Below, in pieces: positions 44,461 to 57,165 of a stretch of 64,000 nucleotides of DNA; position 1 is the first letter of the stretch, and every line of letters begins with the position of its first letter. The DNA is taken from positions 223,591,323 to 223,655,322 of the forward strand of contig CM053140.1 in assembly GCA_028571685.1 (NCBI GenBank), written 5' to 3'. This DNA is from Heterohyrax brucei (Eukaryota > Chordata > Mammalia > Hyracoidea > Procaviidae). The notes beneath the pieces were generated by a model, which was not told the origin of the DNA, made no database searches, and worked only from the letters and a program-made list of their open reading frames with translations. Position numbers and translations under genes: made by a program.

Positions 44461-45398
44461 GGGGAGGGGGAGAGGGCTTTTTTTTAGTAATATGTTATTA
44501 CGTTTTCAGTAAAACCTTAAAAAGCATATTAGTGTCCCATCTGACAATTTCTTTTTTTTTAGATTTTTTATTGTGATTAAGTGAAAGTTTACAATCCAGG
44601 TCACTTAGCCATATAAAGCCCTGAGCACCCACCTGTATGCAACTCTATCCTCACTCCTCAGCTTGTGACAACACACTCTGCCTTTCCACTCTTTACTTCC
44701 AGTATCCACTCAAACAATACTTGTCCCTTCCATAAAGTAACCCTCTTCCTCCTTCCCACCCTTGTAGCCATCGAAGAATATTTTCTTCTGTGCATGTGTC
44801 TTTTCTTAAATCCTCATAATGATGGTCTCATACAATATTTGTCCTTTTGCAGCTGACTAATTTCACTCAGCATGTCTTCCAGTTGATTCCAGGTTATGAG
44901 ATTTTTCATAAGATCATCTCTCTTTTTTTTGTTTATCATTACATAGTGTTCCACTGTGTAAATATACTATAGTTTGTTTACCCATTCATCTATTGATGGG
45001 CACCCTGGTTGATTCCATCTTTCTGCTACCGTGGACAGTGCTGCAATAAATATTCATGTGGATTTTATCTGTTCATGCAACAGCTCTTATTTCTCTAGTA
45101 TATATTCCAAGCAGTGGGACTGCTGGATCATATAGCATTTCTAACTTTTTAAGAAGGTGTACTTTTAATCATTTTCAATGTTGGTGTTACGTCTGTTGAC
45201 ACCTCTAGACTATGTTTCCTGTTTTGATGTGTAGTATTGTAGTTGTTTTGTGGCTATCCCACTCCTCCCCCTCTAATGTAAGTTTAAGCCTGTCTTTAAA
45301 TTCTTTGTATTGTCTTGGTTTCACCTCTATCTGACACGTCTAGGAATAGACTAGTTTGTCCCTCTTTTTAGTGTAATATCACAATTTACATACTGAAT

Positions 45399-46100
45399 TT
45401 GAGCCTAGCTGCCTTTAAAAGCCTCTCCTTATGTTTCATTCTGTTGAGTTTGATTATAGTGCATCTTAATGTCTTTATTTTGGGATCTACCTTTTGTGGA
45501 GTGCAATTAGCATCTTTCAGAGATATCTTCTCATTTGTCATGATGTCGGGGAAGTTTCATGTCAGCAAATCTTCACCAATTCTCTCTGTTATTTCTACTA
45601 TCCCTTCCTGTTCTGTTATTCCAATGACTCGCAAATTATTCATCTTGTAGTGTCTCACATTATTCTTAATGATTCTTCATTTTTCTTGATTCTTTTCTCT
45701 GATTTTTCCTCAAAAATGCTAGTGTCAGTTGCTCTGTGTTTAATCTTTCTAATTCAGCATTCCATTGCTTCAATTCTGCTACTTTTCTTTCTATTGAGTT
45801 GTTTAGCTCTGTGATTTTATTGTTAACCTGCTGAATTCCAGAATTCCAGATTATTGGAGCTCTTCAAATTTTTGTAGCTTGTTTAATTTTTCTTTTCTTT
45901 CTGCTACACTTTGTCTAATCTCTGTCCTAATTTCTTGAAGGCTCCATACATAACTCTTGTATTTTACCTCTGTTAATTGCAGGAAGGCTTCTTCACCTGG
46001 GAATTTTTTTGATTCTTTATTTTGGGAGTTTTCTGGAGTCATGATAATCTGCTTGTTTAAATGATTAGAAATTGATTGTTTTCCCTGAGCCATCAGAAAG
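45399..46100 (-). pseudogene. L1 ORF1 remnant
   Basis: The text at 45850-46093 encodes, on the minus strand, 'NSQNKESKKFPGEEAFLQLT', an ORF1 N-terminal segment. 45400-45500 corresponds to the C-terminal domain ('MKHKEKL...KAA' region in the related copy at 54823). Frames are broken. Confidence 0.65.
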
Positions 46101-46254
46101 CCGTTATGACTTGTTTGTTGGGTTATTCCAAGCTAACATATACATATGTATTTTAATTTGGTTTTGACTGTCCAAGTAGTCTAGTCTTTTGAGTTAGAGT
46201 GGTTATTGCAGCCTTAATAATTCTGATGTCCTGTTACCTGATGCTTGGGATGAA

Positions 46255-47050
46255 GACTGCTCTGAGAGATGTAGCAGGAATTACTGGCTCAGGGAAGCCA
46301 GCAGAACTCTTCTGCCAGCTCTCCCTTTGTTTCCCACCAGGTCTGGGAGAAAAGCTGAGGGCACACATATAAAATACCCCACTTCTGGCCTAGGCACTCC
46401 TTTAGAATTTAGATCTGGTATAGAAAAGAGAAGGGAGGGAGAAAGGCTGAGTATAAGACATGAAGTCAGTGAGTAGGAAAGGTTTGAGTTATGAAAGTTC
46501 ATGAGTACTTACTCTGTGATGCTCCAGTATATGCAGCAATCCAGATCTCAGATTAGCTGATGGAACTTGTCTTCTACCCCTACCTTTATTGACCTCTTCA
46601 AGTCCAGGAGAAAAGCTCAGAGTATATCAGTAAAGTATCTTACTTCCACTTGGGTAGTGCACTGGAATTTAGCCTGAGGTGTAAAGTAGAGAAACTAGAT
46701 GGGAAAGGGTGGAGATAGGGAAGGAAACCAGCATGTAGGAAACAATTGAGCCCTGAGGGATCACAGGCACTTATCTTAAGAAGATCTTGTGGAATTTGTC
46801 CAGGGCTCTGTAGATGTAGTGTTCCACAGCTCAGGAGAGTCAGCAGAGATTCTCTTCTACCCTTTTTTTTGTTACCCTCTCTGAGTCCAGGAGAAAAGCT
46901 CAGGGCACATGCATACAATCCTGCTTCCAGCCCAGGTAGCACACCAAAATTTAGGCTCTGACATAGATCAGAGAAAGGAGGCGGGAAGGATGCTGCTGCA
47001 CTCTACTGCTAGCCACTGTGTTCTCTAGGTGTAGCAGCCATAAGCACAGT
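46255..47050 (-). repeat. Tandem L1 5'-UTR units (about three)
   Basis: Three related blocks share the anchor 'GTCYRGGAGAAAAGCTSAG' at 46341, 46602 and 46884 (spacings about 261 and 282 bp). Each starts with 'gatgtag'-type text (46269, about 46515, 46812). A partial fourth start ('ctaggtgtagcag') is at about 47024. Units differ by perhaps a quarter of their bases. Confidence 0.7.
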
Positions 47051-47344
47051 TTTTCAGTTGAGAGAGACTCTCTCCACTCAGGTGCAAAGGCTGAGCATGG
47101 CAGCCAACCCCAGCCATGCTCTCAGACACAGCAGTCCCAGTCTTAACCTCCCATCTGAGAAAGATGGCCTCTGTACCCACACTGCCTCTCCATTGCCATG
47201 TCAGCAAAAGCTGAACACTTTGTGCTGCCAATTTGCTTCTGACAAAGGTAGTTGTTGTGGCCAAATCAGTTTTGTGAGGAAGTCCAATACCTTTTTTAAT
47301 AGTGGTATACCTGTTTTACAGTCTCATTACAGTCCCCCATATCC

Positions 47345-50248
47345 TCACTGACAATTTGTCAGCAGAGGCATACTTGTTGCTGTGATGCAGGAAGCCATGC
47401 CAGTGATATTTAGGTACCTGCAGAGTCACGTATGGTAGACAGATTTCAGCTGAGCTTCCAGACTCAGACAGACTAGGAAGAAGGACCCAGGAGTCTACTT
47501 CTAAAAAGAATAACAGCAGAATGTTGTTGGATACAGTGCTGAAAAATGAGAACCTCAGGATAGAAGGCACTCACAAGACGTCTTGGGAAGCGCTATCTTC
47601 TCAAAGTAGGCAACATTAATGATGTGGATGGAGTAAAGCCTTCCAGATCTTCATTTGCTGAAATGGCATACTTCAAAATGAAAAGATACAGTTGCAAACA
47701 TCCATTAATAATCAGAAAATGGAAAGTATGAAGTATGAATGGAGGAAAATTAGAAATTGTCAAAAATGAAATAGAACACATAAACAAAAATATCCTAGGC
47801 ATTTCTGAGCTGAAATGGACCAGGATTGGCCATTGTGAATCCAACAATCATATGGTCTACTATGCTGGGAATGAAAACTTGAAAATGAACAGTGTTGTGT
47901 TCATCATCAAAACGACAATTTCAAGATCTGTCCTGAAGTACAATGCTGTCAGTGATAGGACGATATCCATATACCTACAAAGAAGACGAGTTAATACACT
48001 ATTATTCAAATTTATGCACCAACCACTAAGGCCAAAGATGAAGAGTTTCAAGATTTTTACAACTTCTGCATTCTGAAACTGATCAAATATTCCATCAGGA
48101 TGCATTGATAATTACTGGTGACTGGAATGCAAAAGTTGGAAACAAAGAAGAAGGATTGGTAGTTGTAAACTATGCCTTGTTGACAGAAATAATGCCAGAG
48201 ATTGCATGATAGACTTCTGCAAGACTAAGGACTTCTTCACCGCAAAAAGCTTTTTTAACCAACACAAACAGCAGCTTAACACATGGACCTCATCAGATGA
48301 AAAACACACGAACCAAACTAATTACATCTGTAGAAAAAGACAGGGGCAAAACTCTATATGAGCAGTCAGAACAAGACCAGGTGCTGACTGCGGCACAGAT
48401 CACCAACTGCTCGTACACAAATTCAAATTGACTCTGAAGAAAATTAGAACAAGTCCACAAAGTATGACCTTGAGTATCTTTTCTGAGCTTAAAGGCCATC
48501 ACAAGAACAGATTTGGTGAGTTGACCACTAATGACCGAAGACCAGGCAAATTGTGGAATGACATTCATGAAGAGAGCAAGAGATCATTAAAAAGATAAGA
48601 AAGACCAAATTGGATGTCACAAGAGACTCTGAAACTTGCTGTCAGATGTTGAGCAGCTAAAGCAAAAGAAAGGAATGGCAAAGTGAAAGACCTGAACAGA
48701 AGATTTCAAAGGGTAGCTCAAGAAGACAAAAGAAAGTATTATAATGACATGTGCAAAGAGCTGGAAATGGAAAGCCAGAGGGGAAGAGCACGTTCTGCAT
48801 TTCCCAAGCTGAGAGAACTGAGATAAAAAAATTCAAGCTTCGAGTGGTACTAATGAAGGATTCTACAAGAAAAATATTAAATGACTCAGGGAGCATCAAA
48901 ACAAGCAGGAAGGAATATACAGCCATTATACCAGCAAGAACTAGTCGATGTTCAGCCATTTGAAGAGGTAGCATATAATCAGAAACTGATGGTACTTAAG
49001 GAAGACATCAAAGTTGCATTGAAGGCACTGGCAAAACACAAAGATCCAGGAATTGACAGAATATCAATTGAGATATTTCAACAAACAGATACAGCACTGG
49101 AAGTGCTCCCTCATTGATGCCAAGAAATTTAGAGGACAGTTATGTGGCCAACAGACTGGAAGAGATCCGTATTTATGCCCATTCCAAAGAAAGGTGATCC
49201 AACTGAATGTGAAAATTACTGAACAATATCATTAACATCATACCAAGTAAAATTTTGATCAAGATTATTCAAAAGTGACTGCAACAGTATATTGACAAAG
49301 AACTGCCAAAAATTCAAGCTGGATTCAGAAGAGTATATGGAACTGGGGATATCATTTGACGTCAGATGGATCCTGTCTGAAAGCAGAGAATTCCAGAAAG
49401 GTATTTACCTGTGTTTTACTGTCTATGTAAAGTCATTCAACTGTGTGGATCATAACAAACTATGGCTGACATTGTGAAAAACAGGAATTCCAGAGTACTT
49501 AATTGGGTTCTTAAGGAATCTGTGTATGGATCAAGAGGCAGTTGTGCAAACAGAACAAGGGGACACTGCATGATTTAAAGTCAGGAAAGGTGTGTGACAG
49601 GATTGTATCCTTTCACCATGTCTTTTCAATCTGTACACTGAGCAAATAATCCAAGTGGCTGGATTATACAAAGAAGACCAAGGCATCAGGATTGGTGGAT
49701 GACTCATTAACAACCTGCATTGTTCAGATGATACCTCCTTGCTTGCTGGAAGTGAAGAAGATATGAAACACTTACTGATGAAGATCAAGGACTGCAGCCT
49801 TCGGTATGAATTACACCTGAACATCAAGAAAACAAAAATCCTCACAACTGGACCAGTAAGCAACATCATAATAAACTGAGACAGGATTAAAGTTGTCAAG
49901 GACTTCATTTTACTTGGGTCCACAACCAATGACCACGCAAACAGCAGTCAAGAAATCAAAAGACACGTTGCATTGGAAAAATCTGATGCAAAGGACCACT
50001 TTAAAGTATTGAAAAGTAAAGATGTCACCTTGAAGACTAAAGTGTGCCTGACCTAAGCCATGGTATTCTCAATTGCGTCATATGCATGCGTGCAAAAGCT
50101 CAGTAAAGGACAAAGAAGACAGAAGAAGCATTGACACCTTTGAATTGCAGTGTTGGAGAAGAATGTTGAATAAGCCATGGACTGCCCAAAGAACAAATAG
50201 ATCTGTTCTAGAAGTACAACCAGAGTGCTCCTTGGAAGCCAAGAATTG
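47345..50248 (+). mobile_element. Nearly complete RTE (BovB-like) LINE
   Basis: The 5' region is 47345-47720 ('gtcagcagaggcatacttgt', 'ccagactcagacagactagg'). The protein region follows to about 50240. The 3' end (about 230 bp seen in other copies) is missing: the sequence switches to L1 at about 50248. It is the longest RTE in the window, with many stop codons. Confidence 0.88.
47735..50240 (+). pseudogene. RTE endonuclease-reverse transcriptase, broken
   Basis: RTE proteins carry an AP-like endonuclease and a reverse transcriptase. The endonuclease start is in the frame 47735-48076 ('ILGISELKWTRIGHCESNNH', 'VVFIIKTTISRSVLKYNAVS'). 'PGIDRISIEIFQQTD' (about 49045-49090) is an early RT motif. 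'KGIYLCFTVYVKSFNCVDHN' is near 49400. The catalytic region at 49715-49760 encodes a degraded FADDT-type motif ('cattgttcagatgatacctc'). About ten stops or shifts are present. Confidence 0.85.
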
Positions 50249-51337
50249 CATTGTTTCTTAGATAACTTCATGTAGTATCAACATTTTCTGTATATTAAGT
50301 CTTCTAGTCTTTCCATTTATATAGGTCTCTTTTAAGTCTCTGTAGTGGTGTTTTACAGTTTTCATTGAATGAGTCTTTTATGTCACTTGTTAGGCTAATT
50401 TCTTGGTATTTTTAATGTTTTCCAGCTATTGTAAATGGTATTGCTTTCTTAATTTCCTTTATGGAGCACTCCTTGCTAGTGTAAAGGAACTCAACCAATT
50501 TTTGTGTTGGGTTCCTTTACAATGTTGCTGAATTATTCTACCAGATCTAGTAGTTTTCTTGTGGAAGCTTCAGGGTTTTCTATGCATAGAAGCATGTGAT
50601 CTGTGAATAGGGATAGCTTAACTTCTTCTCTAAGATTTTGAAAATTTCCTTCCCTTTTTTGCCTTACTGCTCTGGTTAAGACTTCTAGTACAATATTGAA
50701 TAAGAGTAGTGATAATGGGCATCCTTTCTTGTTACCATTCCCCAAGGGATGAATATTAGTCCTTCCGTTGAAGATAATGTTGGTTGATGGGTTTGCATGT
50801 ATCCTTTTAATCATTTTGAGAAATTTCCCTTTATTCTTATGTTGCTGAGAGTTTCATCAAGAAAGCACGTTGGGGTTTATCAAATGCCTTTCCTGCATCA
50901 ATTGATATGATGATGTGTTTCTTTTTATTTATGTGGTGAATTACACTGATTGACTTTCCCATGTTGAACAACTGTGTATGCTTTTATTGATATGTTATTT
51001 CATTCTGTTAACTAGAATTTTGTTGAAAAACTTTGCATCTACACTCACGAGGGATATTTTGCACCTATATTTTGAGCTCCTTTTAATTGTGTTGACATTT
51101 GAACTGTTACTATAAAAGAAATATTGAGTCTGTCATTTCCTTTTTCATGAGATCTTTGCTTGGTTTGAGGTTCCTAATAATGCTTCTGTTTAGAATGAAT
51201 TAAGGGAATGCTCCTTTTCCTGCTGTGTTTTTGAAGATTTTAGGTAGAATTGGTGTCACCTCTTCTCTGAATGTTTGGTAAAATTGCCCAGTGAAATCAC
51301 CTGGCACCTGGTCTCAAGATATTTTGGTTCAAAAATT
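50249..51337 (-). pseudogene. Old L1 ORF2 fragment (RT region)
   Basis: The frame 50533-50814 encodes 'KGCPLSLLLFNIVLEVLTRA' and 'SLFTDHMLLCIENPEA', a mutated form of the RT motif (FADD changed to FTDH). The fragment ends where the younger L1 begins at 51338. A foreign-looking piece of about 75 bp interrupts it at 51070-51140. Confidence 0.8.
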
Positions 51338-53130
51338 TTTTTGTTTGTTTGTTTGCTTGTTTCATTTGCTTTGTTTTTGAGTTGTGCTTTAGGTAAAAGT
51401 TTACAGTTCAGGTTAATCCCTCACATAAAAATTTATACACACATTGTTACGTGACCCGGTTGCTGACCTATAATGTAACAGCATATTCCTCCTTTCTACT
51501 GCAGATTTCTCATGTTTAATCAACAAACACCTGTCCCTTTCTCCTTTCTCATCTCACCTCTGGGCAGAAGCTGCCCATTTAGCACCATGTTTTTACTTGA
51601 GTTGAGGACCACACTCTTCATAAACATCATTTTATGTCTTGTAGTAAAGCCTAATCTTTGTGAAGAGTTGGCTTCAGGAATGAGTTTAGTTTTAGACTAA
51701 CAAAGGGTCTTAGAGCCATGTCTTCTGGGGTTCTTCCAGTCTTAGGCAGACTATATCTGGTCTACTTTTACCAGAATTTTAGTTATGCTCCCCACTTTTC
51801 TCCTGCTGTGTCAGGAACTCTCTGCTGTTTTTTCTGTCAGAGTGGTTATGAATGGTAGTTTGCCACCATCTAGGTCTTCTAGTCTCAGGCTGACAGAGTA
51901 TGTGGTCCTTTCTGTCTCTTGGGCTTATATTTTCTGTATGTCTTTGGTGTTCTTCATTCTCTGTACAGGTGGGTTGGGTCCAACTGATGCATCTTAGACG
52001 GCTGCTCTCTAGGTTTTATGACCCCAGACATCCCTCACCAAAGCAGGATGCAGAACGTTTTTTAAATAAACTTTGTTATGCCAAATGACCTAGATGATCC
52101 CTAAAACCATGGTCCCCAAAACACCACCCCTGCTCCTCTGCTCCTCTGATTATTTGGTCATATTCAGAAAACTTAGTTTGGGGTTTAGTTAAGTGATAAT
52201 TGACTTCCCCTGTTCTGTGTGTTGTCTTTCCCTTAACTTAAGATAATTCTGTTAGTGAATACCCCTTCCCTCCCTTCCCATTCTTGTATCCATCAAAGAA
52301 CAGAGTTTGTGTGTGTTTGTGTGTTCAAACCTTTTCTTCAGTTCTTATAATTATTTATCTCCTGTGACATTTGTCCTTTTGCAACTAATTTCATTCAACA
52401 TAATATCTTCCAGATTCATCCAGTGTTGTGAGATGTTTCATGAATTCATCATTATTCTTTAAGGTGGCATAGTATTCCACTGTGTGAATATGCAGTAATT
52501 CATTTATCCATTCATCTGATGATGGGCACCTAGACTGTCATTTTGCTATTGTAAACAGTGCTACAGTGAACATGGGTGTGCATATTTCTATTTGTGTGAC
52601 AGCTCTTATTTCTTGGGATATATTCTAAGGAGTGAAATTTCTGAATCATATGATACTTCCGTTTGTAGCTTTTTAAGGAAATGCCAACCCAGTTTCTAAA
52701 GGGGTTATACCATTTGACACTCCCACCAGTGGTGTGTAAGTGTTCAAAGTCTCTCCCACAACCTCTGCAACATTTATTAGTTTGTGGTTTTTGGATTTGT
52801 GCTAGCCTTGTTGGGGTGAGATGGTACCTCACTGTAGTTTTGATTTGGATTTCTCTGATGACCAATGATCATGAGCATTTCCTCAAGTATCTGTTAGCCA
52901 CCTGAATGTCTTCATTCATGAAATCCCTGTTCATATCACTCTCCATTGTTTAATTTGATTATTTATAGTCTTTTTGTTATTGAGCTTTTGCAGAATCTTC
53001 TAGATTTTAGAGATTAAAGGCCAATCAAATTTGTCATAGCAAATTTTTCTTCCCAGTCTGTAGGTTACCTTTTGACTGTCTTGGCAAAGTTTTTGATGAG
53101 CTCAAGTGTTCGATTTTTCAGAGCTTCCAA

Positions 53131-55593
53131 GGCAGAGCCAATTTGGTGGACTAGATACATGTCTCCTTAATGTCCTCTGAAAATTAAGGCCTGGATTGAT
53201 AATTAAATGGAGTTTTCTGGACACCCAGTGAGCCCTGGGACATGGCATAGTGCTATCAGTTTGGACTACATGCCACTGAATGAGAAACTTCTTGTCTTTA
53301 GCTGAGCCCTGCTCTGGTTGAACCAGCCAGCTCTAGTTGAATTGGCCAGCTCACATGGACTGAAGATAACTGGGGTTTTTAAGTTTTTTTCTTTTTGCTG
53401 GCTGGCAGGTGGGGGATGACCTTAACCAGCAGCTAAGCTGAGCCACAGTGCTAAAGTGATCAGTCAGTGGGTGGCATATCCACGTTTTAAGAGCCCAGCT
53501 CCAGACTCAGAGCATCACAGACCATCCACTCTCTTTTTGAGCCCCACCATAGACTCTGCTGTTTCACAGGAGTGGGACAGCTTGATCAGGATGCCATTTT
53601 GTTTGACTGGGAGGCAATGTTACCCAACCAGAGGTCTCAGCAGTGGCTAATTCCCATGCTGGGAAGCATTCCCAGGCTGGAGAGCACTTTTCCAGCAGAA
53701 AAGCAGTGTTTAACACAGTATAACCTTATGGGAGAGGCCCAGAAGGGGATGACAGCAGACCAGTAGCCTGTCCCTACTTTGAAATACATCACAGCTGAAA
53801 TACATTCAGCTGAGGACAGCTGAAGTACCTCCATTGTGAGCCAGAAGGAGAGGTTTGCCACACCTGACAGCCTGACTGATTTTGGAAGTGCTCAGATAGC
53901 TTTTAACTTTTAAAATAAGATTTCCCAGAGAAATAACTGCAGTGCACCTCAAAGGCATCTCTTCCAGCCTTTCCTGACCCACATCATAGAGTTGGTTGAT
54001 GGCCCCCTCCCCATTGACTCCATTAGTAGGGCAGTGTCTTTGCCAGCCAGGAGGCAGAGCCTGCTACCCCAGAAATTCCACTAGGCTCAGTCACTGGAGT
54101 ACATACAGGTGGCTGGTGATCAACTTCCTTCTCAGAACTGTGCCTCAGCTCATGTTAAAGCAACACCAGAGAAACTAAACAGCCTTTAGATTTCCCTAAA
54201 GCAACAAACCCTAACCAACATTTAAAGAAACATTAACCCATGGCTCCAGAAATCTCTCCAAATAAAGAACCAATGAATTTCCCAGATGAAGAAGACTTTC
54301 TGAAACTATTAGAGGTCAAGTACAAAAGAATTATAAGTAGAACCTCCCTAGACATTATATAAAATGCAGAAGAGCAAGATGAAATTTAAGCAAGCTGTTC
54401 AATCTGATGGAACACCAGCATTCTGAAATCCAACAGATCAATAACAAAACTACAGAATTAGACAATTCAACTCAAAGTTAAAAGAGCAGAATTGAACAAA
54501 TGGACACTAGACTTACTGGTTTTGAAGCTAGAGCAGCTACTGACACCAGCATTTGTGGGGAGAAATTGGAGAAAAGAAGCAAGAAAAATGAAGAAGTATT
54601 AAGAAACATGTGGGATTCTATCAAGAGGAATAATCTATGATTAACTGGAGTTCCTGAACAGGGATAGATATCTAAAAACACAGAGTATTATTGTTGAGTT
54701 GCTGATAGAAAACTTCCCTGAAATTATGAAAGAAGAGAACATAGATCTCTAAGATGTGTATTGAATGCCACAGAAAGTAGACCCTAAAAGAAAGACACAA
54801 AGATATAATCAAGTTTAACAAAATGAAACATAAGCAGAAACTCGTAAAGGCAGCAAGAAAAAAAGCAAAGCTAACATTCAGAGGGAAGCCTTGTAGACTT
54901 TTGTCTGACTTCCTGGAAGAGATGAAGTTGGCACAGAGGCAGTGGGATGACTCACTCAAAGCCTTGAAGGAGAAAAACTTCCAACCAAGAATTATACATC
55001 CTGTAAAACTGTTTTTCAAATATGAAGATGAAATTAAGACATTTGAAGATAAACAGAAGCTTAGAGACTTTGTAAAAACCAAACGAAAGCTACAAGAAAT
55101 ACTGAAAGAAGCTCTTTGCTTAGAAAAACAAAACCATTAAATCTATATTTAAGGAGGCAACGCAGGACACAACATCCAGAAACCTACTCAGGGAAGGCAC
55201 AAAACTATATCAAAAGAAGGCAACCAGTGATCATATCATGAAAACTAAGATACTATCACATTAAAAAGAGGCATATGCTACAGGAGTCATAGTCTTTTAA
55301 GATGGAGAAGTTAATAAGATATATAGAAGTTAAAATTAGGTTTAAACTTCGACTATTAAGGGGTATTACATGGGTAGTTTCAAAGCACAGTAAAGATGCA
55401 GCATATCAAAACAGGAAACGTAACACAGGAGTCTCAACAAACACAAAACCAACACTGAAAAGGATGAAAAATCAACCCATAAAGAAGAATGACCCAGAAC
55501 AGAATATTAAGAGTAATAGAGAAAACACCAGCACAAAAATAAATACATCAAAAGGACAGCACTACCAATGATTACACTGAACGTAAACAGACT
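53131..55593 (+). mobile_element. 3'-truncated L1: 5' UTR, ORF1 and first codons of ORF2
   Basis: This plus-strand L1 begins with a typical start, 'ggcagagccaatttggtgga'. The 5' UTR runs to about 54230 and ORF1 from about 54240 to 55140. The inter-ORF region follows, and only about ten codons of ORF2 ('ITLNVNRL' at 55571-55593). A 19-bp duplication flanks it (53112-53130 and 55594-55612, 16 of 19 identical). There is no 3' UTR and no poly(A). Confidence 0.85.
54240..55140 (+). pseudogene. L1 ORF1 remnant
   Basis: The N-terminal half is shifted and interrupted. The C-terminal half is a clean frame at 54823-55140 with 'MKHKQKLVKAARKKAKLTF', 'GKPCRLLSDF' and 'NFQPRIIHPVKLFFKYEDEI'. It is the RRM end and C-terminal domain of ORF1. 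Confidence 0.85.
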
Positions 55594-57165
55594 GATTTTT
55601 AGGAGCTCCCAAATATTTATTTTCGTTTCTGTCATCTGTACATTGTTAGTAATATTTTGTGTTCTGTTTATCCCGTGTATTGGGGCTCCCAGTGTTGTCT
55701 TTTTTTTTTTTCTTTCCATGATTTTTATTGTTTTAGATTTTATATTCAGGACTTTGATCCATATTGAATTAGCGTTTGTGCATGGTGTGAGATATGGCTC
55801 TTTTTTTTCTTTTGCTTTCTTTTTTGTAAATAGATATTGAATTATGCCAGCAACATTTGTTAAAGTTTCTGTGTTTTCCCCATTTAACAGACTTGGGATA
55901 TTTGTCAAATATCTGCTGCTTATAAGTAGATGACTTTATGCCTGGATTCTCAATTCTGTTCCACCAATCTAAGAATCTGTTGTTATACCAGTACCATGCT
56001 GTTCTGACTACTGTGGTGATGCAATGGTTTCTAAAATCTAATAATGTGAGGCCTCCCACTTCATTTGTTTTCTTCAGTAATGCTTTACTTACCCAGAGCA
56101 TTTTCCATTTCCATATAAAGTTGGTGATTTTTTTTTTTTTTTGTCTCCTTAAATAATGCCCTCAGAATTGCATTGTAGTTGGGATTGCATTGTATCTGTA
56201 GTTTGCTTTGGGTAGAGCAGACATTTTCACAACATTGAGTCTTCCTATTTGTGAGCAAGGTATGTTTTTCCACTTACACAGTGGAAATTTTTCTCTTTTG
56301 GTTTCTTGCTGTAATGTCTTGCAGTTTTCTCTGTATAGGTCTTTTACATTTCTGGTTAGATTTATTTCTAAGCATTTTATCTTTGGGGAGTTATTGTAAA
56401 TGGTGATATGGTGATTTTCCTTATCAAAGGTCCTTAGAGGAATCCATCTGATATTTGTATGTTTATCTTGTATCCTGATTCTTGCTAAACTTTTAGTTCT
56501 AGGAGTTTTCTTGTGGATACCTTGTGGTTTCCGTGTGTAAAATCATATCATCTGCAAATAGGAACATTGTTACTTTTTCCTTACCAATTTGAAGGGCCTT
56601 TATTTCTTTTTCTAGTCAACTTGGTCTGGCTAGAATTTCCAGGACAGTCTTGAATAAGAGTGGTAATAATGCTCATCCTTGTCAGGTTCCAGTTCTCAGT
56701 GGGAATGCCTTCAGACTCTCAGCTTTGGATGATGTTGGCTGTTGGCTTTGCATAAATGCCCTTTGTTAAATTGTGTAATTTCCTGTGTATTCCTGTTTCG
56801 ATAAGAGTTTTTAACACAAATGGGTTTTGTTTTATATATGTGTTGGATTATGTTGATTGTTTTTCTAATTTTTAACCATTCCTGCACATCTGGCATGAAC
56901 CCTACTTGGTCATGATGAATTTCTTTCTGTATTATTGAAATGGCTTAAATTTTGTTGAGGATTTTTGCAGCTATGTTAATGAGGGATATTGGTCTGTAAT
57001 TTCTTTGTTTTATGATGTCTTTACCAGATTTGAGAATCAAGGTCACACTTTCTTCATAGAATGTTTGGGAGTATTCAATCATTTTCCAGGCTCTGAAATA
57101 CTAACAATGGTGTTACCTCTTCTCTGAAGTTTCGGTAGTATTCCTCTGCAAAGTTAGGGCCAGGT

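Larger units (their letters stand above)
44550..47340 (-). mobile_element. L1 with most of ORF2 missing and tandem 5'-UTR units
   Basis: Antisense L1. The 3' end and last part of ORF2 are at 44550 to about 45175 ('tttttattgtgattaagtga', 'aagcagtgggactgctggat'). After about 200 bp of unclear sequence, ORF1 follows directly (about 45390-46100). The endonuclease and reverse transcriptase regions are absent. The 5' UTR continues to about 47340 and contains repeated units at 46255-47050. Confidence 0.75.

Noticed and set aside
46640..47351. Overlapping 70-100-codon frames in both directions
   Set aside because: They fall in the repeated L1 5' UTR, where the G+C-richer sequence lacks stops. No recognised protein.
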